This document shows, in pieces, positions 7,791 to 15,864 of a stretch of DNA of 24,080 nucleotides. Position 1 is the first letter of the stretch, and each line of letters starts with the position of its first letter. Source of the stretch: JBAUHN01 sp049680295 (GTDB lineage: Bacteria > Pseudomonadota > Alphaproteobacteria > Rhodobacterales > Rhodobacteraceae); contig JBAUHN010000142.1 of NCBI GenBank assembly GCA_049680295.1, positions 1 through 24,080 on the forward strand, read 5' to 3'. The translations under genes were made by a program, and so were the position numbers. Below the pieces are notes generated by a model. The model was given only the letters and a program-made list of their open reading frames with translations. It was not told the DNA's origin and did no database searches.

Positions 7791-8462
7791 ATGAGCCTGC
7801 GCCACACACCCGTTCTGGATCGCGACAACCCAGACAAAGACCCGTTAGTCGGACATGCGAAGGTCACGCGCGATGATTGGCTGAACATCGCGCGGGATGT
7901 CTTGGTAACGGACGGCGTTGCCGAGGTTAAAGTCTTGACGCTCAGTGGTCGCCTGAAGGTGTCTCGTTCCAGTTTCTATTGGTATTTTGAAAATCACGCG
8001 GCATTGCTGGATGCATTGTTGGTCGAATGGTCGGCGCGTAACACGGCGACAATCACCGACCATTGCGCAATGCCAGCGGCAAACATAACCCAGGCTTTGT
8101 GTAACTTTTTTCGCTGTTTCGTCGACTTGCGCCGCTTTGATGCCGGACTGGATTTTGCCGTGCGCGAATGGTCGCGACGCGATGCGCGCGTGTTGGCCCG
8201 TGTTGACGACGCAGACCGCGACCGTATTGCGGCGGTCACGGCAATGTTTGAACGGTTTGGATATGACGGGCCTGACGCGGATGCACGGGCACGCATCGTG
8301 TATTTCATGCAGCTTGGATATCACGCGCTGGAAGTGCGCGAACCGGTGGATGCCCGCATGGCGCGGCTGACACCCTATATCCGAGGATTTTCCGGACAAG
8401 AACCTGATCCCCAGGCGGTTGCTACGTTCGTTGCATTTGTAAAGACCTTGGGTCTGGAATAG
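7791..8462 (+). CDS. TetR/AcrR-family transcriptional regulator
   Basis: A 223-aa protein with an N-terminal TetR helix-turn-helix at about residues 27-72; LSGRLKVSRSSFYWYFENHA (51-70) includes the recognition helix and the SxFYWYF signature. The rest is a variable all-helical ligand-binding and dimer domain. A 20-residue extension precedes the DNA-binding domain. The ATG lies 3 bp after the methyltransferase stop, making it the third gene of the demethylation operon. By position it probably represses this operon, and perhaps the divergent TRAP operon, through the TGGACA-N4-TGTYCA repeats at 3760-3809, with the pathway substrate as inducer; this link is inferred. Confidence 0.9.
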   Translation: MSLRHTPVLDRDNPDKDPLVGHAKVTRDDWLNIARDVLVTDGVAEVKVLTLSGRLKVSRSSFYWYFENHAALLDALLVEWSARNTATITDHCAMPAANITQALCNFFRCFVDLRRFDAGLDFAVREWSRRDARVLARVDDADRDRIAAVTAMFERFGYDGPDADARARIVYFMQLGYHALEVREPVDARMARLTPYIRGFSGQEPDPQAVATFVAFVKTLGLE

Positions 8463-8475
8463 AAGTTAACGCTAA

Positions 8476-8488
8476 CAACGGATCGTTG
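8476..8488. promoter_or_regulatory. Inverted repeat in the leader of the PfkB kinase gene
   Basis: CAACG-GAT-CGTTG has perfect 5-bp arms and lies in the 118-bp gap before the kinase start. The overlapping GTTAACGCTAAC just upstream is also partly symmetric. It may be an operator for a sugar-responsive regulator, but short repeats like this can occur by chance and no regulator gene is adjacent apart from the TetR gene upstream. Confidence 0.3.
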
Positions 8489-8580
8489 ACAGTCAAAATA
8501 CCGGCGGATAAACTTTGTCCGGCATCGTGGCGATTTGTGCGCCGGAACTGAATTTTCCGCAAATTTGCGAAGGGACTGCC

Positions 8581-9525
8581 ATGATCTTGTGTTGCGGTGA
8601 AGCTTTGATCGACATGCTGCCTTGTGTCGATGAACAGGGCAAAGCGGGCTATGTTCCGCATGCAGGCGGTGCTATATTCAACACATCCATCGCGCTGGGG
8701 CGTCTGGGGCTGGAGGCCGGGTTCCTGTCAGGTCTGTCCACCGACCTTTTTGGCGGCGTCATCCAGACCGCATTGGCCGAAAGCGGTGTCAATTCCAGTC
8801 TGTCCATCTACAGCGATTTGCCCACCACTTTGGCATTTGTCGAACTGAATGATGGCCATGCGCGCTATCATTTTTATGATGAAAACACCGCCGGTCGCAT
8901 GCTGACCAACGACCAGCAGTCAGCGATCCCAAAGGCGGTCAGTGCAATGTACTTTGGCGGCATCAGCCTGATCGTTGAACCCTGCGGCGACTTTTACCTG
9001 ACGCTGGCAAGACGGGCCTCGCAGGACAAAGTGGTGATGGTAGACCCGAACATCCGGCAAAGTTTTATCAAGGATGAGGACGGCTACCGCGCCCGGCTGG
9101 ATGCAATCATTGCGATCTGCGATATTTTGAAAGTGTCTGATGAGGATCTGAACTGGATCGTTCCCGGCACCGCATCCTTGGCCGAAAAGGCCAGTAGTCT
9201 AAAGCAAAAAGGGCCAAAAGTGGTCGTGCTGACACGGGGCAGCGAAGGCGCCAGCGCGTTTTTTGGGGATGCGGAATCTGTTGACGTGTCTGCGCGCAAA
9301 ACCGAAGTGGTGGATACGGTCGGTGCCGGTGATACGTTCAATGCAGGCGTCCTTGCCGGATTGTCCGCAGCAAACGTGCTTAGCAAAACGGGCATTGCCA
9401 ATATTTCAAAGGCGGCGATGGCGGATGCCTTGTCGTTGGGTGCGCGGGTCGCCTCTGTCACCGTGTCGCGGTCAGGTGCGAACCCGCCTTGGGCGCGTGA
9501 GCTGGCGGAATTGGGGCCTTTGTAG
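8581..9525 (+). CDS. PfkB-family sugar kinase (fructokinase-like)
   Basis: A 314-aa ribokinase/PfkB-fold kinase. GEALIDMLP (6-14) opens the domain, HAGGAIFNTSIALGRLG carries the first PfkB signature region, and DTVGAGDTFNAGVLAGL (from about residue 244) is the second signature, with D251 as catalytic base in GAGD. The family phosphorylates sugars such as fructose, ribose or 2-keto-3-deoxygluconate with ATP; the N-terminus most resembles fructokinases. The start at 8581 follows an AAGGGA ribosome site. An alternative upstream TTG would add 22 residues without similarity. It is a single gene, 118 bp after the TetR gene and convergent with the AbrB-type gene. There is no sugar transporter or other sugar enzyme in the window, so its pathway is unclear. 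Confidence 0.88.
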   Translation: MILCCGEALIDMLPCVDEQGKAGYVPHAGGAIFNTSIALGRLGLEAGFLSGLSTDLFGGVIQTALAESGVNSSLSIYSDLPTTLAFVELNDGHARYHFYDENTAGRMLTNDQQSAIPKAVSAMYFGGISLIVEPCGDFYLTLARRASQDKVVMVDPNIRQSFIKDEDGYRARLDAIIAICDILKVSDEDLNWIVPGTASLAEKASSLKQKGPKVVVLTRGSEGASAFFGDAESVDVSARKTEVVDTVGAGDTFNAGVLAGLSAANVLSKTGIANISKAAMADALSLGARVASVTVSRSGANPPWARELAELGPL

Positions 9526-9554
9526 AATGATGGTCGGATAGCACCGGGAATGGG

Positions 9555-9579
9555 GGGTGATACTTTTTCGCGATCACCC
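9555..9579. terminator. Stem-loop between convergent genes
   Basis: GGGTGAT (9555-9561) and ATCACCC (9573-9579) form a 7-bp stem with an 11-nt loop in the 48-bp gap between the kinase gene and the convergent AbrB-type gene. It overlaps the latter's stop codon. No good U-tract follows on either strand, so it is only a weak bidirectional terminator candidate. Confidence 0.35.
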
Positions 9580-10635
9580 TTGTGATGATGGATCGTCGCT
9601 GAATAGACGCGCAAACAAGGGCGCACCCAATATCACCAACAAAATACGAAACACGTGGTGCGCCACCACAAAGGCCATGTCCGCACCGACGATCAGCGCC
9701 AATATCGTAAGTTCGGCCTGACCGCCCGGCGCGAAGGCAAGCAATGCCTCTAGTGGCGGGGCCAGTCCTGCAGCATAAATTGTCTCGGTGAATATCACCG
9801 TCAGCACGATCAGAATGCCGCAAAACCCAAAACCAGCCGCGACATCACGGCGAACCTCGGCCAGGGTGATCCCTGCATATTTTATGCCAACCGACATGCC
9901 GATAAAGAACTGCGCCATCCAGATCGCCTCGGCCGGTGGGCGGTGTTGCAACAGCCCTGCAAGTGCGGCTGCTGCGGCAAGGATCATCGGACCCAGAATG
10001 GATGCGCCAAACATGCCGATCGCTTGCGCAGCTTTCCATCCCGCAAAGGCACAGATGACCATGATGGCCAACTGCGACTGTTCAATCGTTGCGGCAGGCG
10101 CACCGGGTGGATTGGACATATCGGCGGACCAAATGGCCGTCAGCAAAACAGGAAGGGCAACAACGATAACCAAGACGCGCGTCGCATGGATCAGCGACAA
10201 GGTTCGGACATTCGCGCCAGCCTCTTCGCCAAAAACCAACATATCCTGTAAGCCGCCGGGCATTGTTGCATAATAGGCCGTCGCGAAATCATACCCCCAG
10301 ATCCGGCGAAAATACGGGACGCCCAAGGCCCCGATGCAACCGACCATTAGCGGGATCAGCAATAATGTCGGCCACATACCCAACATCGACGACAGAACGA
10401 CAGGTGTGAATGTGGCCCCCACAGCGACCCCAAGAATGGTGCGCATCCCGTCGTTGACAGATTTGATGCCCCGCATCGGCACTCCGAATAGTGCCGCAAT
10501 CAGGCATGACCCAATGGGGCCCAGCAACCACGGTAACGGCAGGGATAGTAATCTGAAACACCCCACCCCGATCAATGCAATCGCAAAGGTTGCTACTAAG
10601 GGCCTCACACGCGCTGCCCGTGCCAACTGGGCCAA
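9574..10635 (-). CDS. AbrB-family (DUF/COG3180-type) integral membrane protein
   Basis: A 353-aa polytopic membrane protein with about ten helices and an internal duplication typical of the family historically called ammonia monooxygenase regulator AbrB, now regarded as probable transporters. Both halves show the family pattern: PLPWLLGPIGSCLIAALFGV near residue 33, and GMFGASILGPMILAAAAALA in the second half. ATMPGGLQDMLVFGEEAGAN is characteristic. It is not the Bacillus DNA-binding AbrB. The start is uncertain: no in-frame ATG exists near the N-terminus, so TTG at 10635, TTG at 10626 or a GTG slightly downstream must be used, with no strong ribosome site seen. It is divergent from the hydantoinase operon, so it may move that pathway's substrate or product; this is inference. 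Confidence 0.82.
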   Translation of the reverse strand: MAQLARAARVRPLVATFAIALIGVGCFRLLSLPLPWLLGPIGSCLIAALFGVPMRGIKSVNDGMRTILGVAVGATFTPVVLSSMLGMWPTLLLIPLMVGCIGALGVPYFRRIWGYDFATAYYATMPGGLQDMLVFGEEAGANVRTLSLIHATRVLVIVVALPVLLTAIWSADMSNPPGAPAATIEQSQLAIMVICAFAGWKAAQAIGMFGASILGPMILAAAAALAGLLQHRPPAEAIWMAQFFIGMSVGIKYAGITLAEVRRDVAAGFGFCGILIVLTVIFTETIYAAGLAPPLEALLAFAPGGQAELTILALIVGADMAFVVAHHVFRILLVILGAPLFARLFSDDPSSQG

Positions 10636-11039
10636 TGAATTTGTGGATATGCCAAGACAATCGCTGCCACGGGAGGTTCTCGGCTTTCATCAATTTCGCA
10701 AAGCGGCTGTTTCCAAATGCCCCAATTGAAACGGGTTTGTCAAATGTCAAAACGGCGACGTGAGCCGCCCTTGTTGCAGGTCGCATTTCCCCACCGTCCG
10801 CATGTTGGTTGTTTTTCAGGCGTCGGGCGAAAAACCTGTTGACGGCGCGCGCAGGGGGCTTGCACTATCGACAGATCAGAAACCGACGGGACCATGGCAT
10901 CATGGCGATCATTCCACAAAGTGCACAGACACGTCGGGCCACTGGCTGCGATCTTGTGGTCTAACCATCACGGCGACATCACTTACGACGCTGGCTGGCC
11001 TGCGGGCTTTCTGAAATCAATACGAAAAAGATCACCAAC
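10636..11039. promoter_or_regulatory. Divergent intergenic region, AbrB-type gene / hydantoinase operon
   Basis: About 400 bp without a credible gene. It contains an inverted repeat GTTTTTC (10811-10817) and GAAAAAC (10829-10835), a possible sigma-70 promoter facing the hydantoinase operon (10839-10868), and a small repeat CCATG-GCAT-CATGG (10892-10905) about 24 bp downstream of the -10. The leader of the hydantoinase operon would then be roughly 165 nt long. I see no recognisable riboswitch. Confidence 0.45.
10839..10868 (+). promoter_or_regulatory. Possible sigma-70 promoter of the hydantoinase operon
   Basis: TTGACG (10839-10844) and CACTAT (10863-10868) are separated by 18 bp. The -35 matches consensus at five of six bases; the -10 is weaker (three of six). 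The inverted repeat immediately upstream and the small repeat just downstream would suit activator and repressor sites. Confidence 0.35.
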
Positions 11040-13139
11040 ATGAGCAATGCATCGCGTTTGCGTTTGGCAATTGATATTGGCGGCACGTTTACAGACACCG
11101 TGCTGTTGGACGGCGCGTCCGGTATGCTGACAACCACCAAAACACCGACAACCTCGCAGGCACCGGCGACCGGGGCAATGGAGGGCGCGCAGCATGTTCT
11201 GGAATTGGCGGGCGTGGGCTGGGGCCAGATTGCCGGGATGGTCCACGGCACTACGTTGGCGACAAATGCCCTGATCGAAAGACGGGGTGCCCGGGTCGCA
11301 ACCATCACGACGCAAGGGTTTCGCGACATTCTCGATATCGGTTACGAACGCCGCTACAGCCAATATGCGATCAATCTCGAAAAGCCAGATTTGATTGTGC
11401 CACGTGCGCGCGCTTTCACGGTTGGCGGGCGCATGGACGCAAGCGGTCGCGAAATTGAGCCATTGGACACATCGGCCGTTGCCGCGCTGGCCGAAGCGTT
11501 AAAGCGCAGTGAAGTTGAAGCCGCAGCGATCTGTCTGCTGCATTCTTATGCAAATCCGGTGCATGAGGTGAACCTTGGCGCGCTGTTGCAAAGGGAATTA
11601 CCCGATCTGTTAATCTCGCTCAGTCATGAGGTCAGCCCCGAAGCGCGTGAATTTGACAGGCTGTGCACCACAATCGCCAACGCCTATATTCAGCCGCTTA
11701 TGGCGGGCTATCTAGCCGATTTTCAATCCCGTTTTATGGCCAAGGGCTTAAGCTGTCCGATCTTGATGATGACGGCGGGTGGCGGGATGACAACGGTTGA
11801 AACGGCGGCGCGTTTGCCGATCCGACTGGTCGAATCCGGACCCGCGGGCGGTGCAATATTGGCAGCGCGCATAGCCCGGGAAATCGCTGAGACGGATGTG
11901 CTGTCTTTTGACATGGGCGGCACTACCGCCAAATTGTGCCTGATCGACAATTTTCGCCCGCAAACAGCGCGCAAATTTGAAATCGCCCGTGCGGCGCGGT
12001 TCATCAAAGGCTCCGGCATGCCAATCCGTATCCCCGTGATCGAGATGATTGAGATAGGCGCGGGTGGCGGATCAATCGCCGGGGTTGACCGACTTGGCCG
12101 TCTGTCTGTTGGTCCCAAAAGTGCCGGCGCTGATCCGGGACCTGCGGCGTTTGGGAAAGGCGGCACCCTGCCCACGGTCACGGATGCGGATGTCGTGCAG
12201 GGCTACATCGCCAAAGGGCGGTTCGCCGAAGGACGGTTGCAGATAGACAAGGGCGCAGCTGAGGACGCGTTGCTGCGCCATGCCGGTCATGCACTGGATC
12301 TTGATGAGAGTGCCACAGCATTTGCAATTGGCGAAACCGTGGATGAAAGCATGGCCAGTGCAGGGCGCATGCATGCTGTTGAATCTGGCAAAGACCTTGG
12401 CAGGCGGCTGATGATTGCCTTTGGCGGCAATGGTCCCTTGCACGCAACCCGCGTGGCGCGCCGCAGCGAAGTGCAGCGCATTCTTGTCCCGCGTGATCCG
12501 GGGGTCGGGTCAGCCGTCGGGTTTTTATATGCGCCTGTGTCTTTTGAAATCATCCGATCCCGCTATGCAACACTTAGCGCGCTCGACATTGACGGCATCA
12601 ATGCGTTTTTCAACAACATGATCACTGAGGCACAAGCCGTGGTGCGTGCGGGCGAACCGAGCGGTGACCTCAACCAACGCCGTGCGGCCTTTATGCGCTA
12701 TCACGGGCAAGGCCATGAGATCGAAATCGAATTGCCAAACCGGGCTTTGCAGCCGTCCGACGTTGATTTGTTGTGCTCGGCGTTCGAAGCCGAATACGCG
12801 CAGCAATTCAGCCGAACGGTTCCGGGAATGACCATCGAAGTGCTGAACTGGGGATTGTCGGTCGCCTCAATCGCGCCCGCACCGTCGCGGTGTCCAGCGA
12901 TTTCGACACGACAAGCGGCAGTGCCGCAAACGACGCGCAAGGTCATATGTGATATCAGTGGCCTGACATGTTCGGCGGGTGTATTTGAGCGTTCCCAGCT
13001 GGTGGCAGGTGACACGCTGCATGGCCCCGCTCTGATCACGGAGCCGCAGACAACCACATATGTCAGCGCAGATTTTGGCGCTGAAATTGACGGGTTTGGA
13101 AACATATGGATGACCCGCGACAAGGAGACAGTACAATGA
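11040..13139 (+). CDS. hyuA: Hydantoinase/oxoprolinase family subunit A
   Basis: A 699-aa protein of the HyuA family: ATP-dependent N-methylhydantoinase subunit, with 5-oxoprolinase, acetone/acetophenone carboxylase and caprolactamase subunits as relatives. The ASKHA-type phosphate loop LAIDIGGTFTDTVLLDG (9-25) is at the N-terminus, a second loop FDMGGTTAK (from about 290) carries D291, and GAGGGSIAG follows near 340. MVHGTTLATNALIER is also typical. It acts with subunit B, whose start overlaps its stop as ATGA (13136-13139). ATP-driven phosphorylation of a cyclic amide or carboxylation of a ketone are both known for this family and cannot be told apart from sequence alone. It is the first gene of a five-gene operon; the ribosome site before the ATG is weak. 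Confidence 0.93.
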   Translation: MSNASRLRLAIDIGGTFTDTVLLDGASGMLTTTKTPTTSQAPATGAMEGAQHVLELAGVGWGQIAGMVHGTTLATNALIERRGARVATITTQGFRDILDIGYERRYSQYAINLEKPDLIVPRARAFTVGGRMDASGREIEPLDTSAVAALAEALKRSEVEAAAICLLHSYANPVHEVNLGALLQRELPDLLISLSHEVSPEAREFDRLCTTIANAYIQPLMAGYLADFQSRFMAKGLSCPILMMTAGGGMTTVETAARLPIRLVESGPAGGAILAARIAREIAETDVLSFDMGGTTAKLCLIDNFRPQTARKFEIARAARFIKGSGMPIRIPVIEMIEIGAGGGSIAGVDRLGRLSVGPKSAGADPGPAAFGKGGTLPTVTDADVVQGYIAKGRFAEGRLQIDKGAAEDALLRHAGHALDLDESATAFAIGETVDESMASAGRMHAVESGKDLGRRLMIAFGGNGPLHATRVARRSEVQRILVPRDPGVGSAVGFLYAPVSFEIIRSRYATLSALDIDGINAFFNNMITEAQAVVRAGEPSGDLNQRRAAFMRYHGQGHEIEIELPNRALQPSDVDLLCSAFEAEYAQQFSRTVPGMTIEVLNWGLSVASIAPAPSRCPAISTRQAAVPQTTRKVICDISGLTCSAGVFERSQLVAGDTLHGPALITEPQTTTYVSADFGAEIDGFGNIWMTRDKETVQ

Positions 13140-14785
13140 CCCTTTCCAAAACGCGGGCGCAGGTGATGTGGAACCGTCTTCTGGCTGTGGTCGAAGAACA
13201 GGGACAGGCCCTGATCCGCGCAGCCTTTAGCCCGATTGTGCGCGAATGCGGCGATATCTCGGCAGGGATATTCGACGTTCGGGGCCGTATGCTGGCGCAG
13301 GCTGTGACAGGCACGCCGGGACATATCAATACGATGGCCGAAGCCGTCAAAACCTTGCGTGCAAGGTTTGCCATGGGTGACATGCGACCAGGCGATATCT
13401 ATATGACAAATGATCCCTGGATCGCATCGGGTCATCTGAATGATTTTTTGCTGATGATGCCGGTCTTTCGCAAAGGCCGCGTGATTGGCTTTACCGCCTG
13501 CACGTCGCATCTGGTGGATCTGGGCGGGTTGGGCATGGGTCCCGAAGGTTCTGACATTTTCGACGAAGGGCTGTTGATCCCCCCGTGCAAACTGGTCCTT
13601 GAGGGCGAGATCAACGCGTTATTGCTGGACATTGTCAAAGCCAACTCGCGCGAGGCGATTGCCAACGAAGGCGACATTTATGCGCTTATTGCCTGTTGCG
13701 AAACCGGTGCCAGGCGATTGCTGCAAATGATGGACGACTTTGACATTGAAGAATTGGATGCGCTTGCAGATTACATCATTGAGACATCCAGACAGGGTAC
13801 AGTTGATGCGATTGCTGCGCTGCCAAAAGGAACCTGGACAAATGTGCTGACGGTTGACGGTTATGACGCGGAAATTGATTTGCACGCCGCTTTGACAATT
13901 GCTGACGATCATGTGGCCTTGGATTTCGCAGGGACGGCTGGCTGCATTCACAAAGGGATCAACGTGCCTTTGAATTATGCCACTGCCTATTCGGTCTTTG
14001 CGCTTCGGTGTATCATTGGGCCGGATATTCCCAACAATGCTGGCTCGCTTGAGCCGTTTGTCGTGACTGCGCCAAAGGGGTGCATATTGAACGCCCAACC
14101 GCCCGCACCGGTGGCAATGCGGCACACGTTGGGGCAAATGACCCCGGATCTGGTCTATGGTTGCTTGTCGCAGGCGTTGCCCGACGTTGTCCCGGCCGAG
14201 GGCGCATCATGCATGTATGACCTGCCACTGCGCCATGTTGCGGGTGCTGCTGAAAACGGCGGAACGGAGTTCGCGTTGGAGCTGGTCTTTAACGGTGGCA
14301 CCGGCGCGCGACCTGCCCTCGACGGGCTGTCTGCGACGGCGTTTCCCAGTGGCGTTTGGGGCAGTCAGGTCGAGACCACCGAAGCGGTCGCCCCCATTCT
14401 TTTTCATCGTCGCGAATTGCGACTCGATTCCGGTGGCGCGGGGCGGATGCGTGGCGGATTGGGGCAGCGCATCGAAGTAGGGGCGTCGAACGCGCAGGAT
14501 TTTTTGCTGTTTTTATCGGTCGAGCGGGTTCTAAATCCGGCCAGGGGGCGGCACGGCGGTCAAAATGGGGCGGCGGGTCGCATCCGGATTGGTGAAGGCG
14601 GCCCTGATCTGCCCAGCAAGGGCGAATTTCGCATCAAAGCCGGCGATACTCTGATTTTTGAAACGCCGGGCGGCGGTGGGTTTGGGGTGCCGCAAGACCG
14701 CGATCCTAATGCCTTGGCGCGGGACGTCACAGCAGGTCTGGTCAGTTGCGACGCGGCCAAATCGCACTACGGAGCCAAAACATGA
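13136..14785 (+). CDS. hyuB: Hydantoinase B/oxoprolinase family subunit B
   Basis: A 549-aa HyuB-family protein (usual length 520-590 aa), partner of the ATP-binding A subunit. Conserved parts seen are REGDISAGIFD-like sequence (REC-GDISAGIFD, about 37-48), TGTPGHINTM, MTNDPWIASGHLNDF (the family NDPY/W-GH-ND region), and the C-terminal glycine-rich FETPGGGGFGVPQDRD. The ATG at 13136 overlaps the A-subunit stop and is preceded by AGGAGA, so this start is preferred over an upstream in-frame ATG at 13106. Its stop overlaps the next gene as ATGA (14782-14785), implying coupled translation and a stoichiometric complex with the A subunit. Substrate unknown: hydantoin, lactam, oxoproline-like amide or a carboxylation substrate. 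Confidence 0.92.
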   Translation: MTLSKTRAQVMWNRLLAVVEEQGQALIRAAFSPIVRECGDISAGIFDVRGRMLAQAVTGTPGHINTMAEAVKTLRARFAMGDMRPGDIYMTNDPWIASGHLNDFLLMMPVFRKGRVIGFTACTSHLVDLGGLGMGPEGSDIFDEGLLIPPCKLVLEGEINALLLDIVKANSREAIANEGDIYALIACCETGARRLLQMMDDFDIEELDALADYIIETSRQGTVDAIAALPKGTWTNVLTVDGYDAEIDLHAALTIADDHVALDFAGTAGCIHKGINVPLNYATAYSVFALRCIIGPDIPNNAGSLEPFVVTAPKGCILNAQPPAPVAMRHTLGQMTPDLVYGCLSQALPDVVPAEGASCMYDLPLRHVAGAAENGGTEFALELVFNGGTGARPALDGLSATAFPSGVWGSQVETTEAVAPILFHRRELRLDSGGAGRMRGGLGQRIEVGASNAQDFLLFLSVERVLNPARGRHGGQNGAAGRIRIGEGGPDLPSKGEFRIKAGDTLIFETPGGGGFGVPQDRDPNALARDVTAGLVSCDAAKSHYGAKT

Positions 14786-15864
14786 CTGTCGCGCGTAAGC
14801 ACATCGCGCAGATGGCACCCTACGCACTGGCCGAGTTGACCGTGCCGGATGGAGTGCCGCTAATATCACTATCGCAAAACGAGTGTTTTCGCCCGCCAAG
14901 CCCTGCCGCAGTTTGCGCAGCACACGATGCCGCGTCGGCCGGCGCGCTTTATCCCGATCCGGAATGGACGGAATTGCGCGCAGTTCTGGGTGACCTTCAC
15001 GGCATTCCTGCATCAGGAATATTGTGTGGCAACGGATCACTCGACTTGATCGGCTGTATCGCTCGCGTCTTTTCCGGGTCAAACCGGTCGGTGCTGGCCC
15101 CGGCCCATGCCTATCCGTTTTTCTCGGTTGCGACGCGGTTGGCAAATGCCCGTTTTGACACGGCGCCGGAAGATCGGATGACGGTCAGTGTTGACAGGAT
15201 GATCGACGCGGTTCGGCCAGATACCGGCGTCGTTTTTATCGCTAACCCCGGTAATCCGACGGGGACGCACATTCCCAAATCGGAACTGCAACGCCTGCGC
15301 GGCGCCCTGAGATCAGATATTTTGCTGGTGATTGACGAAGCCTATGGCGAATTTTCCGATACGGCCGGAGAGACATGTTTTGACATGGTCGCGGCAGGCA
15401 ACACTGCCATTCTGCGCACGTTTTCCAAAGCTTACGGAATGGCAGGGTTTCGCACAGGCTGGGGGTTGTTCCCGCCAGAGGTTGGGCGCGAACTGCGAAA
15501 GGTGATGAACCCAAACAACGTGGCATCGGTATCGCAAGCAGCTGCCGTGGCCGCGATCAAGGATCAAAGCTATATGCGGGAAACCTGCGCCCTTACCACT
15601 GCGCTGCGCACAGACGTTACCACATCGTTGCGACAGGGAGGGTTCGATGTTTTGCACAGTTTTACCAACTTTGTTTTGATAGATATGGCACACGAAAAAG
15701 CAGCAGGTGATGCGTTTGCGGCACTTAAGGCCAAGGGCATATTCTTGCGGCCACAAACCGGCGCGGGCTTGCCTCAGGCCTTGCGTATGACGATTGGACC
15801 CGATGCTGCAAACCAGGTTGCTGTGACTGGTCTGTTGCACTGGAAAAAGGAATATTCTGAATGA
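14782..15864 (+). CDS. PLP-dependent aminotransferase, class I/II, HisC-like
   Basis: A 360-aa fold-type I aminotransferase resembling histidinol-phosphate aminotransferases. PLP-site motifs are ANPGNPTGT (154-162), VIDEAYGEF (183-191) with D185 for the pyridine nitrogen, and TFSKAYGMAGFRTGWG (213-228) with K216 as the Schiff-base lysine and a nearby phosphate-binding arginine. The start at 14782 is chosen because ATGA overlaps the HyuB stop; an upstream in-frame start lies inside hyuB. No histidine biosynthesis genes are near, so a catabolic amino donor or acceptor is more likely than histidinol phosphate: it would turn the amino acid released by upstream steps into a keto acid, or the reverse. 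That role is inferred from operon order. It could instead be a decarboxylase such as CobD-like, though less likely. Confidence 0.85.
   Translation: MTVARKHIAQMAPYALAELTVPDGVPLISLSQNECFRPPSPAAVCAAHDAASAGALYPDPEWTELRAVLGDLHGIPASGILCGNGSLDLIGCIARVFSGSNRSVLAPAHAYPFFSVATRLANARFDTAPEDRMTVSVDRMIDAVRPDTGVVFIANPGNPTGTHIPKSELQRLRGALRSDILLVIDEAYGEFSDTAGETCFDMVAAGNTAILRTFSKAYGMAGFRTGWGLFPPEVGRELRKVMNPNNVASVSQAAAVAAIKDQSYMRETCALTTALRTDVTTSLRQGGFDVLHSFTNFVLIDMAHEKAAGDAFAALKAKGIFLRPQTGAGLPQALRMTIGPDAANQVAVTGLLHWKKEYSE

Noticed and set aside
10289..10786. Minus-strand open frame overlapping the start of the AbrB-type gene, considered as a frameshifted N-terminus
   Set aside because: The AbrB-type protein is already full length from the TTG at 10635, and the other frame shows no membrane-segment pattern.
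10760..11014. Possible 84-codon plus-strand gene in the gap before hyuA
   Set aside because: No family resemblance, no good ribosome site, and it overlaps promoter-like and repeat elements.
12701..13510. Minus-strand open frame of 269 codons across the hyuA/hyuB junction
   Set aside because: Antisense to two well-supported overlapping genes; no family resemblance and no ribosome site considered convincing.
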